Below are positions 17,240-26,464 of a stretch of 58,606 bases of DNA, piece by piece. Both the position numbers and the translations under genes were made by a program. How positions within the stretch are numbered: the stretch's first letter is position 1; every line of letters begins with the position of its first letter. This stretch comes from Tenacibaculum finnmarkense genomovar ulcerans (GTDB lineage Bacteria > Bacteroidota > Bacteroidia > Flavobacteriales > Flavobacteriaceae), in assembly GCF_900239495.1 (NCBI RefSeq), contig NZ_OENE01000010.1:64871-123476 (forward strand), written 5' to 3'. Below the pieces are notes generated by a model that was not told the DNA's origin, made no database searches, and saw only the letters and a program-made list of their open reading frames with translations.

Positions 17240-17346
17240 TATATTTGTCAGATAAGTACCTGCACACAACAAAATAATTATATAGTTCCTATATAATTGA
17301 AACCATATAAAAACTTAAATACAATTAGATCCTTTTTCTTAAAGGG
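17240..17346 (+). promoter_or_regulatory. rho promoter and structured leader
   Basis: TATATTTG at 17240-17247 matches the Bacteroidota -7 box and leaves a leader of about 120 nt before the rho ATG at 17371. The leader holds a perfect inverted repeat AATTATATAG-TTC-CTATATAATT (17276-17298) and a smaller CCTTT/AAAGG hairpin (17332-17346). Rho genes are often autoregulated through their leader; that these hairpins do so is inference. Confidence 0.5.
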
Positions 17347-17370
17347 TTGTATAACTTAATTATCTTACCA

Positions 17371-19194
17371 ATGCTCGAGATTTCAGAATTAAAGACTAAA
17401 AAATTAATAGATTTACAAGTAATTGCAAAAACGATAGGTTTAACCAAAGTAAGTCAATTAAAAAAATTAGATTTGGTTTATAAAATTTTAGATGCACAAG
17501 CAGAAGAAGCTAGTGCTAATCAAGCTAAGCCAATAGCTGAAAAACCTAAGCGAAAAAGAATAGAAAAATCCGAAGAAAACACCAAACAGCCAGCTAAAGA
17601 AATAAAGCAAGAAGTGGAACAAAAAAAACCATTGAAAGTTGCAGAGAACACCGCAGAACAAGCTGTTAAAAAGGTAGAAGAAAAAACGGATTTTGAAGCT
17701 AAAAATATAAAATTTGGTGTAAAAACAGCTGTTAAAAAGCAAGAAAAAGAAGCAGTTAAAAAAGGAAGCATTTCTGATAAAGATGCCGATAAAACAACAG
17801 AAACTGCTAAAAAAGAAGTTCAAGAAACGGTTGAAGCACCTAGTAAATCAGCTGTAAAAAAACAAGGACCAAAACCTGTTTCAAGACCACGACCAAGGGC
17901 AGTCGTTGAGGCGGCTAAAAAGCAAGGACCAAAACCAAGAACTCAAGTAGAAGCTAAAAAAACAGTGCCACGACCAAGGGCAGTAGTTGAAGCGGCTAAA
18001 AAACCACAACATAAAAATCAGCATCAAAATAAACCAGCACATAAAAGTGGTAATAAATATAGAGATCCTGATTTTGAATTTGATGGAATTATTGAAAGTG
18101 AAGGAGTTTTAGAAATGATGCCTGACGGATATGGTTTCTTACGCTCATCAGATTATAGTTATTTATCATCGCCTGATGATATTTATGTATCGCAATCACA
18201 AATAAAATTATTTGGTTTAAAAACAGGAGATACTGTTTTAGGAAATGTCCGTCCGCCCAAAGAAGGTGAAAAATACTTCCCATTAATTAGAGTATCAAAA
18301 ATTAACGGTTTAAACCCGAATATTGTTCGCGATAGAGTTTCGTTTGAACATTTAACGCCTTTATTTTCAGATGAAAAATTCAATTTAGCCGAAAAAGGAA
18401 GTTCTTTATCGACTAGAATTATTGATATATTTTCTCCTATCGGAAAAGGGCAGCGTGGTATGATTGTATCGCAACCAAAAACGGGTAAAACAATGTTATT
18501 AAAGGATGTGGCAAATGCTATTGCTGCAAATCATCCTGAAGTATATCAAATTGTTTTATTAATTGATGAAAGACCAGAAGAGGTTACCGACATGAAACGT
18601 AATGTTCGTGGTGAGGTAGTTGCTTCAACCTTTGATGAACCTGCCGATAAACACGTACGTGTTGCGAATATTGTTTTAGAAAAAGCAAAACGTTTAGTAG
18701 AATGTGGGCATGATGTAGTAATTCTTTTAGATTCAATTACACGTTTGGCAAGAGCCTATAACACGGTTGCACCAGCTTCAGGTAAAATTTTATCAGGAGG
18801 TATTGATGCCAACGCTTTACACAAACCAAAACGTTTCTTTGGAGCTGCTCGTAATATTGAAAACGGAGGATCGTTAACAATTATAGCTACCGCGCTTACC
18901 GAAACTGGTTCAAAAATGGATGAGGTTATCTTTGAAGAATTTAAAGGAACAGGAAATATGGAACTACAATTAGATCGTAATATTTCTAATCGTAGAATTT
19001 ACCCAGCCATTGATTTAATTAAATCAAGTACCCGTCGTGACGATTTATTATTAGACCCAAAAACGGTAAAACGTATGTGGGTGCTACGTAAATATTTAGC
19101 CGATATGAACCCTGTAGAAGCAATGACCTTTATTAATGACAGAATTAGAGTATCTAAAAATAACGAAGAATTTTTAATTTCGATGAACGGATAA
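17371..19194 (+). CDS. rho: Transcription termination factor Rho with long charged insertion
   Basis: Rho is the hexameric RNA helicase that ends untranslated transcripts. The 607-residue protein has a Rho_N helical domain (about residues 1-45, [15 protein letters not shown]), then about 200 Lys/Glu/Pro/Arg-rich residues with two copies each of [13 protein letters not shown] and [12 protein letters not shown] blocks, then the RNA-binding cold-shock domain (DGYGFLRS near 250) and the RecA-like ATPase with P-loop [12 protein letters not shown] (about 366-377), Walker B VVILLDS (about 448) and the SGGIDAN loop. Rho of Bacteroidota typically has such a disordered insertion, reported in Bacteroides to drive phase separation. 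Start chosen at ATG 17371, since the upstream TTG at 17347 adds a hydrophobic octapeptide not expected in Rho. Confidence 0.96.
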   Translation: MLEISELKTKKLIDLQVIAKTIGLTKVSQLKKLDLVYKILDAQAEEASANQAKPIAEKPKRKRIEKSEENTKQPAKEIKQEVEQKKPLKVAENTAEQAVKKVEEKTDFEAKNIKFGVKTAVKKQEKEAVKKGSISDKDADKTTETAKKEVQETVEAPSKSAVKKQGPKPVSRPRPRAVVEAAKKQGPKPRTQVEAKKTVPRPRAVVEAAKKPQHKNQHQNKPAHKSGNKYRDPDFEFDGIIESEGVLEMMPDGYGFLRSSDYSYLSSPDDIYVSQSQIKLFGLKTGDTVLGNVRPPKEGEKYFPLIRVSKINGLNPNIVRDRVSFEHLTPLFSDEKFNLAEKGSSLSTRIIDIFSPIGKGQRGMIVSQPKTGKTMLLKDVANAIAANHPEVYQIVLLIDERPEEVTDMKRNVRGEVVASTFDEPADKHVRVANIVLEKAKRLVECGHDVVILLDSITRLARAYNTVAPASGKILSGGIDANALHKPKRFFGAARNIENGGSLTIIATALTETGSKMDEVIFEEFKGTGNMELQLDRNISNRRIYPAIDLIKSSTRRDDLLLDPKTVKRMWVLRKYLADMNPVEAMTFINDRIRVSKNNEEFLISMNG

Positions 19195-19242
19195 TTCACG
19201 GATAATTCACTGATAATTTATCGAAAATTAGTTATAAAATTA

Positions 19243-19267
19243 AAAATCCCGCAATTCGCGGGATTTT
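19243..19267. terminator. Terminator between rho and 5-FCL gene
   Basis: AAAAATCCCGC pairs with GCGGGATTTTT around AATTC, with A and T runs on either side. It ends rho and, read in reverse, the 5-formyltetrahydrofolate cyclo-ligase gene. Confidence 0.8.
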
Positions 19268-19275
19268 TTCATGTT

Positions 19276-19833
19276 TTATATAGGGAATATTACAAAATCT
19301 AAAGGAATATCATAGGCATTACAATCGGTAATTTCGGCAATTGGTGCAAAAAAATTAAGCCCAATTATTTTGGTATCTTTTCTGCAATCGGCTAAAAAAC
19401 GATCGTAAAATCCTTTACCATAACCAACGCGGTAATTTTCAATATCAGAAATTAACATCGGTACAAAAACAACATCAATTTCTGTAACAGCAACTTCTGT
19501 AGCATTTACAGGTTCGGGAACACTAAATTTATTTAATTTTAACTCGGTATTTTCTTCTAAATAAAAATGAGTTAGCGAATCATCAGCAAAATTACATTGG
19601 CTAACAATTATTTTTTTTTCTTTACTTCGGAAGAAATCAATAATAGGTTGGGTATCTATTTCTTTAAATTTTTCCATAGATAAAAACAAATGAACATTAT
19701 TTATCGCATTGAAATCAATCATTTCTGCATTGAAAATTTGCTGATAAATGCTTTCTTGAAATATGTTTATTTCTTGCGCAGTTAATGCCGTTCTTTTCTG
19801 TTTGTATATTTTTCTAAGTGCTTTTTTATCCAT
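19276..19833 (-). CDS. 5-formyltetrahydrofolate cyclo-ligase
   Basis: This enzyme converts 5-formyl-THF to 5,10-methenyl-THF using ATP, rescuing a dead-end folate. The 185-residue protein starts with the basic helix KKALRKIYKQKR typical of the family, has FLSMEKFKEIDT in the substrate region and the signature VGYGKGFYDRFL (about residues 136-147), followed by IGLNFFAP. Length is normal. Three bases separate its start from the end of the MmcQ-family gene upstream, so the two form a unit. Confidence 0.93.
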   Translation of the reverse strand: MDKKALRKIYKQKRTALTAQEINIFQESIYQQIFNAEMIDFNAINNVHLFLSMEKFKEIDTQPIIDFFRSKEKKIIVSQCNFADDSLTHFYLEENTELKLNKFSVPEPVNATEVAVTEIDVVFVPMLISDIENYRVGYGKGFYDRFLADCRKDTKIIGLNFFAPIAEITDCNAYDIPLDFVIFPI

Positions 19834-19836
19834 AAT

Positions 19837-20202
19837 TTATAGTAAATGAAGTGCTATTTGTGCTTTTTTTGTCAAACCTTTTACAACTAAGCTATAAGAA
19901 TGATCTATTAATTCAAAAATAAAAGCATCAGCAATAGTGTTGTTTATTAAAATGGTATTCCAATGTTTTTTATTCATATGCCATCCGGGAAGTATGTTTT
20001 CATATTCTTCTCGAAGTTCTAAAGCCCACTGAGGATTGCATTTTAAGTTTATTTTAGCTTCACCTTGTTCCCAACTATGCAAGCTAGTTAAAGTAAACAT
20101 TTTATTCATTACCTTAAAAACAAGCGTAATATTATCAAAAGGAAAATGTTCGGTAACGCCTTTTTTAGCCATACAATAATTACGAAGTTGCTCTATATTC
20201 AT
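19837..20202 (-). CDS. MmcQ/YjbR family protein
   Basis: The 121-residue protein has the double-wing fold signatures of this family: EQLRNYCMAKKGVTEHFPF at the N-terminus, then KVMNKMFTLT, KCNPQWALELREEY, PGWHMNKKHWNTI and ELIDHSYSLVVKGL. YjbR-like proteins resemble DNA-binding proteins, but a physiological role is not established. It is first in a two-gene leftward unit with the 5-FCL gene. Confidence 0.88.
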   Translation of the reverse strand: MNIEQLRNYCMAKKGVTEHFPFDNITLVFKVMNKMFTLTSLHSWEQGEAKINLKCNPQWALELREEYENILPGWHMNKKHWNTILINNTIADAFIFELIDHSYSLVVKGLTKKAQIALHLL

Positions 20203-20338
20203 TATTATAATGATGTGTTTTAGTAGAACAGGAAGAATACTAGTATTTTAAAAATTCTTCAAGCATCACGAAATTACATAATTACTTTAAATAAAGCGCA
20301 CAAAAAAGACCTAAGAAAAATATCTTAAGTCTTTTAGT

Positions 20339-20412
20339 CGGGGTGGCAGGATTCGAACCTGCGACCTCCTCGTCCCAAACGAGGCGCGATGACCGGGCTA
20401 CGCTACACCCCG
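20339..20412 (-). tRNA. tRNA-Pro (anticodon TGG)
   Basis: On the minus strand the 74-nt sequence starts CGGGGTGTAGCG and ends CCACCCCG, a full seven-pair acceptor stem. The anticodon loop TTTGGGA is closed by CTCGT/ACGAG, giving anticodon TGG. The T-arm GGTTCGAATCC is standard. CCA is not encoded. Confidence 0.96.
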
Positions 20413-20428
20413 TACGATTATCGGTGTG

Positions 20429-20457
20429 CAAATCTACAACAAATAATTAGATCTGCA
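20429..20457 (-). promoter_or_regulatory. tRNA-Pro promoter
   Basis: Read on the minus strand, TTG at 20455-20457 and TAGATTTG at 20429-20436 are separated by 18 bases, matching the Bacteroidota -33/-7 consensus, about 17 bp upstream of the tRNA. Confidence 0.65.
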
Positions 20458-20570
20458 ATAAAAAAACGTAAAAAAATAATATTTTTTTTAAAACGCTTTA
20501 AAATAGCTTTCGTTTATGGTGTAATAATCAAAATAGATATCAAAAAAAGACAATAGCGATAAAAAAAAAT

Positions 20571-20578
20571 TACATTTG
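20571..20578 (+). promoter_or_regulatory. trxB -7 box
   Basis: TACATTTG matches TAnnTTTG and lies 17 bp before the trxB start, leaving a very short leader. No TTG -33 element was found. Confidence 0.45.
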
Positions 20579-20595
20579 TAAGACCAAAAAATTAG

Positions 20596-21537
20596 ATGAT
20601 GGCAGAAAAAATTAAGTGTTTGATTATAGGTTCAGGACCAGCAGGATATACCGCTGCAATATATGCTGCAAGAGCAGACATGAAACCTGTTATGTACACC
20701 GGAATGCAAATGGGTGGGCAGTTAACAACGACTACCGAAGTTGATAATTTCCCAGGATATGCTAACGGAACCGACGGAACTGCAATGATGAACGATTTGC
20801 AAAAACAAGCAGAACGTTTTGGAACTGACGTTCGTTTTGGAATGGTTACAAAGGTTGATTTGAGTACCGAAGTAGGAGGAATCCACAAAGTAATTGTCGA
20901 TGAATCTATTGAAATAGAGGCGGAAACAATTATTATATCAACAGGGGCAACCGCTAAATATTTAGGGTTAGAAAGTGAACAACGCCTAATTGGAGGTGGA
21001 GTTTCGGCGTGTGCTACCTGTGATGGTTTTTTCTATAAAGGACAAGATGTTGTTGTCGTTGGAGCTGGTGATACTGCTGCCGAAGAAGCAACTTATTTAG
21101 CAAATATTTGTAATAAAGTGACCTTATTGGTTCGAAAAGATTACATGAAAGCCTCAAAAGCAATGCAACATCGTGTGAATAAAACAGCAAATATTGAAGT
21201 ATTATACAATACCGAAATCGATGAAGTTTTAGGCGATAATGTTGTTGAAGGAGTTCGTGCGATTAACAATCAAACCAAGCAGACAACCGAAATTTCGGTA
21301 ACAGGTGTTTTTATCGCTATTGGGCACAAACCAAATTCTGATTTATTTAAAGATGTTTTAGATATGGACGAAGTTGGTTATTTAATTACCAAAGGAAAAT
21401 CGACTAAAACCAATTTACCAGGTGTTTTTGCAGCGGGCGATATTCAAGATAAAGAGTACCGACAAGCAGTAACAGCAGCAGGTTCAGGATGTATGGCAGC
21501 CTTAGATGCTGAGCGTTATTTAGGTGCTTTAGAATAA
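20596..21537 (+). CDS. trxB: Thioredoxin-disulfide reductase
   Basis: TrxB passes electrons from NADPH through FAD to thioredoxin. The 313-residue flavoprotein shows the FAD dinucleotide motif GSGPAGYTAAIYAARA (12-27), the GGQLTTTTEVDNFPG loop (40-54), the redox centre CATC (Cys139/Cys142), the NADPH motif VVGAGDTAAEEA (154-165) and the terminal FAD block GVFAAGDIQD. All catalytic residues are intact. Starts at 20596 and 20599 are both ATG. It is followed by a strong terminator and appears to be monocistronic. Confidence 0.96.
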   Translation: MMAEKIKCLIIGSGPAGYTAAIYAARADMKPVMYTGMQMGGQLTTTTEVDNFPGYANGTDGTAMMNDLQKQAERFGTDVRFGMVTKVDLSTEVGGIHKVIVDESIEIEAETIIISTGATAKYLGLESEQRLIGGGVSACATCDGFFYKGQDVVVVGAGDTAAEEATYLANICNKVTLLVRKDYMKASKAMQHRVNKTANIEVLYNTEIDEVLGDNVVEGVRAINNQTKQTTEISVTGVFIAIGHKPNSDLFKDVLDMDEVGYLITKGKSTKTNLPGVFAAGDIQDKEYRQAVTAAGSGCMAALDAERYLGALE

Positions 21538-21572
21538 AATAGGAGTATCTTTTTTAAAAAAAATAAAAATTT

Positions 21573-21606
21573 AAAAGAGCGTTTACATAGTTGTAAACGC
21601 TCTTTT
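21573..21606 (+). terminator. trxB terminator
   Basis: A perfect 15-base stem (AAAAGAGCGTTTACA with its complement) around TAGT, followed by a T run, lies 36 nt beyond the trxB stop. Confidence 0.9.
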
Positions 21607-21635
21607 TTTGTTGGGTATTTTACCAGAAATATTTT

Positions 21636-21741
21636 GGGCGTTACCCAAGGGTCGCGCTTTCGCTACTCGCTTTTTTTGTTTGAAAAAAAACAAAAAAGAG
21701 CTCAAACAAACCGCTCTATCGCTAACGCAAAGCCAATAACT
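21636..21741 (+). repeat. Family B variant with different outer arms
   Basis: The core matches family B (CGCTTTTTTTGTTTG, then AAAAAAGAGCTCAAACAAA), but the outer arms differ: GGGCGTTACCCAAGGGTCGC on the left and CGCTCTATCGCTAACGC on the right, in place of the CCCCGATTGAAGC and GCGGAAAGCGGG arms. GGGCGTTA on the left pairs with TAACGC on the right. It shares the GAGCTC centre and is presumably a sister element. Confidence 0.6.
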
Positions 21742-21763
21742 CTCTAAAAAAATCGAAATTCTA

Positions 21764-22609
21764 TTATTCTTTAGCATTAAAAGCATCCCAATACTTTGAT
21801 AGGTAGGTATTTATTTTATCAAAATCATTTTTATCAAAAATAGTATTAAGCGCTTCTATATATTCAAAAAATTCACTCAAATAATCTTCTTTTGAGGCAT
21901 TTAAACTTGGAGAATAACAGCTATCACTATCTAAAGCATATTTAAATTCTTCTATTAATTTTTCAAGAAATAAGGGTTTATTTTCTTGAATATAATCAGA
22001 AAGACCATCTTCTAATAAATCTTCAAATTGTTCACTTCCATGTTGCCCGCAGCAGGTTATTAATCGAGCAATTGCCAGGGTACAAGTTTCTTCGTTCCAT
22101 TGGTATTGTTCAATAAGTTCTTCTATATCGCCACCTTGATTTACTTCGTGGTCTAAATCGCAGGTTCTTAAAAAATAGATATATTCAGGCATCCATTTTT
22201 TATCTTTACTAACTAACGATAAAATAGCTTGTGTTCCTAACGGATTTTCGCAATCTTCCCAAATTCTCGAGTCATATTCGCCGTGGTCAGTTGCTTGAAG
22301 ATATGTAATTGTTGCCGATGTTAAAGCGCTGTATTTTGACACTTCATTAAAAAGTGTTTTTTCATCAGTAAATAATATTTTTGGCGTATCAATGTTATTA
22401 TTTTCATCGATTAAACCAATGCTATAATTAAATTGATATATTTTATGTTTCTTTTTTAAATCAATAATTAATGCCGTTAATTCAGATAAAATAATTGCGA
22501 TATCATTTTCACTGATTACAGCCGTATTTGATTTTTTATCAAAAATAAATTGACCTTTTAGCTTAGCGATATCATTTATTTGATAACTTATTTTAAAAGT
22601 AGTTTTCAT
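21764..22609 (-). CDS. Conserved-looking protein of unknown function
   Basis: I do not recognise this 281-residue acidic, soluble protein. The N-terminal half looks like an alpha/beta domain. The second half is helical and includes LRTCDLDHEVNQGGDIEE and a LITCCGQHGSEQFEDLL segment whose Cys-Cys and His could bind metal, then DEL-rich helices. There is no signal peptide or membrane segment. It lies 15 bp downstream of the M14 carboxypeptidase gene on the same strand, so it is probably expressed with it. Codon and base use resemble the neighbours. Confidence 0.6.
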   Translation of the reverse strand: MKTTFKISYQINDIAKLKGQFIFDKKSNTAVISENDIAIILSELTALIIDLKKKHKIYQFNYSIGLIDENNNIDTPKILFTDEKTLFNEVSKYSALTSATITYLQATDHGEYDSRIWEDCENPLGTQAILSLVSKDKKWMPEYIYFLRTCDLDHEVNQGGDIEELIEQYQWNEETCTLAIARLITCCGQHGSEQFEDLLEDGLSDYIQENKPLFLEKLIEEFKYALDSDSCYSPSLNASKEDYLSEFFEYIEALNTIFDKNDFDKINTYLSKYWDAFNAKE

Positions 22610-22624
22610 AGTTTTTTAACGGTT

Positions 22625-23767
22625 TTAATTTTTAATCCCTAGTAAAAATCCTTCTAACGCTGTTAAAAAAGAAGCACCTAAAGCTTCTGAACGTTCATCA
22701 GACCATTGTTTTGTTGGTTCAACAACATCGTCATTATCTTTAAAAGGCATTTCTAAGGTAAAAGAAAGTGCTTTAAAAAGTTCACCAATTTGATAAGAAC
22801 AAACCGCTAAATTTGCCATATTAGGTTCGCTATCTTCATATTTATGCACATCTTGAAATTCTGGAGTTACCGACATCCATTCATTTTTAAAACGAATTTC
22901 TTCTGATAAAATTTTATCAGTAACACTAGGAATCCCTCTTAAACTGGTTACAAAATTATAAGGAATTGCTTCATCGCCATGAACATCTAATAGAAAATCA
23001 ACACCTGTTTCTTGCATTTTTTGTTTGCAATAAAAAACCTCTGGCTCAGTAGCTTTATTGGGGTTTTCCCAAACTCTATTATAATTAATTCCTAAGGTGT
23101 TTACACGTAAATTTCCTGCAATACTTCCATCAATATTCATGTTCGGAATGATATAAAAACAGCAGGTTTCTAGTAGTGTATCAATGGTAGTATCTTCTAA
23201 AATATTTTCAGCAACAAAACGATTTACAATCCCGTTGATAAACCATTCCGCCATACTCTCACCGGGATGCTGACGTGCAATAATCCAGATATTTTTTTTA
23301 TCGGTACTAGGTGTACCAAATTGTAAAAGTTCTATAGGTTTTTTATTGATAGTTTCGCCTAAAATAGTAGTTGTACACAAGTTACTTTTACTTGCTGTTG
23401 CTACTAAATTAAGATGTTGCTCGTAGGTAAATGGCGTAAAATAAGCGAAATTTACTTCGTTTTGCACAGGGGTAATACTAAAGTAAAGTTTACCGTTTTT
23501 GTACTCGGTGTTTTGTAAACGAAACCAATTTTTAGCATCGTAAGAAGCGTTGGTTTTGTAATTTTCCCAACCATCGGCAAAGGCACTTTCACTAGCGTTT
23601 TCAATACAAAAAGTATAGGTTTCACCTATGGTAATATCGGTAATTTTAAAATTAAACCATTGAAAAAAATGAGAATTGGTATCTTTTCTAATGTTTAATT
23701 GTGCGCTATTTTGTTGCTGAGATATTAGGGTAATATTACCAGCATCAAAGTTTGTTGTAATTTGCAT
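22625..23767 (-). CDS. M14-family zinc carboxypeptidase (cytosolic/AGBL-like)
   Basis: The 380-residue enzyme has an N-terminal beta-sandwich (about residues 1-125), as in cytosolic carboxypeptidases, then an M14 catalytic domain. Zinc ligands are visible as ARQHPGES (His167, Glu170) and DVHGDE (His263). The substrate-binding NxxR region is GNLRVNTLGINYNRVW (about 219-233), and the general base Glu339 is in SFTLEMPFKDND. No signal peptide is present, so it should act in the cytoplasm, trimming C-terminal residues, classically glutamate, from proteins or peptides. The natural substrate in bacteria is unknown. It heads a two-gene unit with the unknown gene at 21764. Confidence 0.9.
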   Translation of the reverse strand: MQITTNFDAGNITLISQQQNSAQLNIRKDTNSHFFQWFNFKITDITIGETYTFCIENASESAFADGWENYKTNASYDAKNWFRLQNTEYKNGKLYFSITPVQNEVNFAYFTPFTYEQHLNLVATASKSNLCTTTILGETINKKPIELLQFGTPSTDKKNIWIIARQHPGESMAEWFINGIVNRFVAENILEDTTIDTLLETCCFYIIPNMNIDGSIAGNLRVNTLGINYNRVWENPNKATEPEVFYCKQKMQETGVDFLLDVHGDEAIPYNFVTSLRGIPSVTDKILSEEIRFKNEWMSVTPEFQDVHKYEDSEPNMANLAVCSYQIGELFKALSFTLEMPFKDNDDVVEPTKQWSDERSEALGASFLTALEGFLLGIKN

Positions 23768-23968
23768 AATGTTTATTTTTTTGATAAAATTTTAAATAGT
23801 GTAGCTGTGGTAGCTAAATAACGAAGCGTTTTTCAAAGGTAAAGAATACGATTAAATTTGTAAGAGATAAAAATAGATACTTTATTTTCTATGGCTTATT
23901 TTTAGGTATCATTTTACCTTAATTTACGCAATAGTATGTATTTTAGCTAGCTGTAAATCAGCTTATTT

Positions 23969-26380
23969 ATGAAAAATATATGTTTATTGTTTGTAGTTTT
24001 TTTGCATTCTTTACTTGTGGTAAGTCAGAATGATGATCAAAATGGTGTTATTTCAGGAAAAATAATTGATGCTAAAACAAGAGATGTTCTTCCTTTTGTA
24101 AATGTATTGGTTTATGGAACTACTAAAGGAGTTGTTTCTGATGAAAATGGTAAATTTAAAATAGCTAATATTCCTTTAGGATATAATAAAATACAAGTAT
24201 CATTTATTGGTTATCAAACCTTAATTTCTGATGAATATTTAGTTACAAATGATAATATCCCGTTTGTAACCATCGAATTAAAAGAAAGTGATACTACTTT
24301 AAATGAAGTTGAGGTAAAGGCTAATTTGTTTAAAAAATCGGTACAAAGTCCGTTGTCTTTACAATCTTTAGGAGTTGCTGAAATAGAAAAAAACCCTGGA
24401 GGAAATAGAGATATTTTAAAAGTTATTCAATCGTTTCCTGGTGTTGCTTCTAATCCTGGTTTTCGAAATGATATTATAATTAGAGGAGGCGCAACATCTG
24501 AAAATAAATTTTATTTAGATGGCATTGAAGTTCCTGTAATTAATCATTTTCAAACGCAAGGCGCAACTGGTGGACCTGTAGGAATTATGAATGCCGATTT
24601 AATCCGTAAGGTTGATTTTTATTCGAGTGCTTTTCCTGCGAATAGAGGAAATACCTTAAGTTCGGTTATCGAATTTACGCAAAAACGAGGGAATCCAACA
24701 GCTTTAAATACAAGAGCTACTTTAGGAACTTCTGATGCAGGAATTACTTTAGATGGACCTTTGGGTGATCATACGACTTTTATGTTGTCGGTTCGTCAAT
24801 CGTATTTACAGTTTTTATTTAAGTTAATTAAATTGCCTTTTTTACCAACTTATAACGATTTTCAGTTAAATGTAAAATCGCAATTATCAAAAAACAGTGA
24901 ATTATTAATAATCGCTTTAGGAGCAATCGATACTTTTAAATTGAATGAATCGGTAAATGATGACATAACAGATCAAGATATTTTAAAAAGAAATACTATT
25001 GTTTTAAATACTGTTCCTGTAAATAGCCAATGGAATTATACGGTTGGTGCTAGTTATAAATATTTTGCTGAAAACTCGACACATTTAGTCGTTTTAAGTA
25101 GAAATGAGTTGAAAAATACCGCTGAAAAATATTTTTTGAATCAAGAAGTAGCAGCAAATTTATTGTTAGATTATAATTCTAAAGAAATAGAAACTAAATT
25201 TCGATATGAAAATAATTTTAGCACTTCAAATAATTATAAAGTCAATATAGGTACAAACATAGAAACGGCGACTTATTTAAATAATACGTATCGAAAAGTG
25301 GCAAATTCTCAAGGAGTTTTTGAAGATACTTTTAATTCGGATATTGACTTTATTAAATACGGCGTTTTTGGGCAGATATCAAAAGGATATTTAAAGAATA
25401 AATTAGGTGTTTCCTTCGGATTTAGAATTGATGGTGTTGATTATAACAAAGAAATGAAAAATTCATTCAATCAATTTTCGCCAAGACTTTCATTAAATTA
25501 TAGCTTAAATGATAAAATGAGTTTAAGTTCATCGGTAGGGCGTTATTATCAATTACCATCTTATACTGTTTTAGGATTTAAAGATAACTCAGGAGAATTT
25601 ATCAACAAAAAAGGATTAAAATATATACAGTCAGACCATTTTGTAAGTGGATTATCATACAAACCAACTACGAGTTCTAAAATTACTTTTGAAGGATTTT
25701 ATAAAGCGTATGATAAGTATCCATTTTCAGTAAGAAATCAAATTAGTTTGGCAAATTTAGGAGCTGATTTTGGTGTTGTAGGAAATGAAGAGGTCGTTTC
25801 TAATTCAAAAGGACGTGCTTATGGTTTTGAAATATTGGCTCAAAAAAAATCATTTAATGGTTTATACGGATTAGCCTCATATACTTTTGTAAGAAGTGAA
25901 TTTAAAGATGCTTTAGGAAGTTATATTCCTTCTACTTGGGATAATAAACATCTTTTAACAATAACCGCAGGAAAAAAATTAAAGAAAAATTGGGAAATAG
26001 GCGCTAAATTTAGGTTAGTTGGCGCAAGACCTTACACACCTTATGATAGAAATGCGTCATCATTAAAAACTAATTATGATGTTGTAAATGGAGGTGTTTT
26101 AGATTTTTCAAAATTAAATGAAAAACGTTTTGATACCTACACGCAGTTAGATTTAAGAGTTGATAAAACATGGTTTTTAAAGAAGATAGCTGTTAACTTT
26201 TATGTTGATATTCAGAATGTTTACGCTAGTAGTGCTAGTGAGCAACCTTTTTTATTACCAATAGAAGATGCTGATGGACGAGTTTCAAATACTAATGATT
26301 CATCAAGATATGTTTTAGAAGAAATAGAAAGCACATCGGGTAGTGTTTTACCAAGAATTGGAGTTATTGTAGATTTTTAG
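23969..26380 (+). CDS. TonB-dependent receptor with carboxypeptidase-regulatory-like domain
   Basis: The 803-residue outer-membrane protein has a signal peptide (about residues 1-20), an N-terminal carboxypeptidase-D-regulatory-like domain (GVISGKIIDAKTRDVLPFVN to VSFIGYQT), a plug domain (FPGVASNPGFRNDIIIRGG and ATSENKFYLDGIEVPVIN) and a 22-strand type barrel ending VLPRIGVIVDF with the usual terminal Phe. It would import a bulky ligand using TonB energy. No SusD partner is adjacent, so a glycan-utilisation locus is not supported. The papain-like peptidase 84 bp downstream could act on the same pathway; that is only positional. Confidence 0.92.
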   Translation: MKNICLLFVVFLHSLLVVSQNDDQNGVISGKIIDAKTRDVLPFVNVLVYGTTKGVVSDENGKFKIANIPLGYNKIQVSFIGYQTLISDEYLVTNDNIPFVTIELKESDTTLNEVEVKANLFKKSVQSPLSLQSLGVAEIEKNPGGNRDILKVIQSFPGVASNPGFRNDIIIRGGATSENKFYLDGIEVPVINHFQTQGATGGPVGIMNADLIRKVDFYSSAFPANRGNTLSSVIEFTQKRGNPTALNTRATLGTSDAGITLDGPLGDHTTFMLSVRQSYLQFLFKLIKLPFLPTYNDFQLNVKSQLSKNSELLIIALGAIDTFKLNESVNDDITDQDILKRNTIVLNTVPVNSQWNYTVGASYKYFAENSTHLVVLSRNELKNTAEKYFLNQEVAANLLLDYNSKEIETKFRYENNFSTSNNYKVNIGTNIETATYLNNTYRKVANSQGVFEDTFNSDIDFIKYGVFGQISKGYLKNKLGVSFGFRIDGVDYNKEMKNSFNQFSPRLSLNYSLNDKMSLSSSVGRYYQLPSYTVLGFKDNSGEFINKKGLKYIQSDHFVSGLSYKPTTSSKITFEGFYKAYDKYPFSVRNQISLANLGADFGVVGNEEVVSNSKGRAYGFEILAQKKSFNGLYGLASYTFVRSEFKDALGSYIPSTWDNKHLLTITAGKKLKKNWEIGAKFRLVGARPYTPYDRNASSLKTNYDVVNGGVLDFSKLNEKRFDTYTQLDLRVDKTWFLKKIAVNFYVDIQNVYASSASEQPFLLPIEDADGRVSNTNDSSRYVLEEIESTSGSVLPRIGVIVDF

Positions 26381-26464
26381 AACATTTTTAAACATTTTAA
26401 CGGTAAAAATGATGTTAAAAATAAGTAAAAATGCTAAATTGCTCGTTAAATTAAAATACATCAC

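Noticed and set aside
23969..26380. A polysaccharide utilisation locus around the TonB receptor
   Set aside because: No SusD-like lipoprotein, glycoside hydrolase or sensor regulator is adjacent; the neighbours are peptidases.
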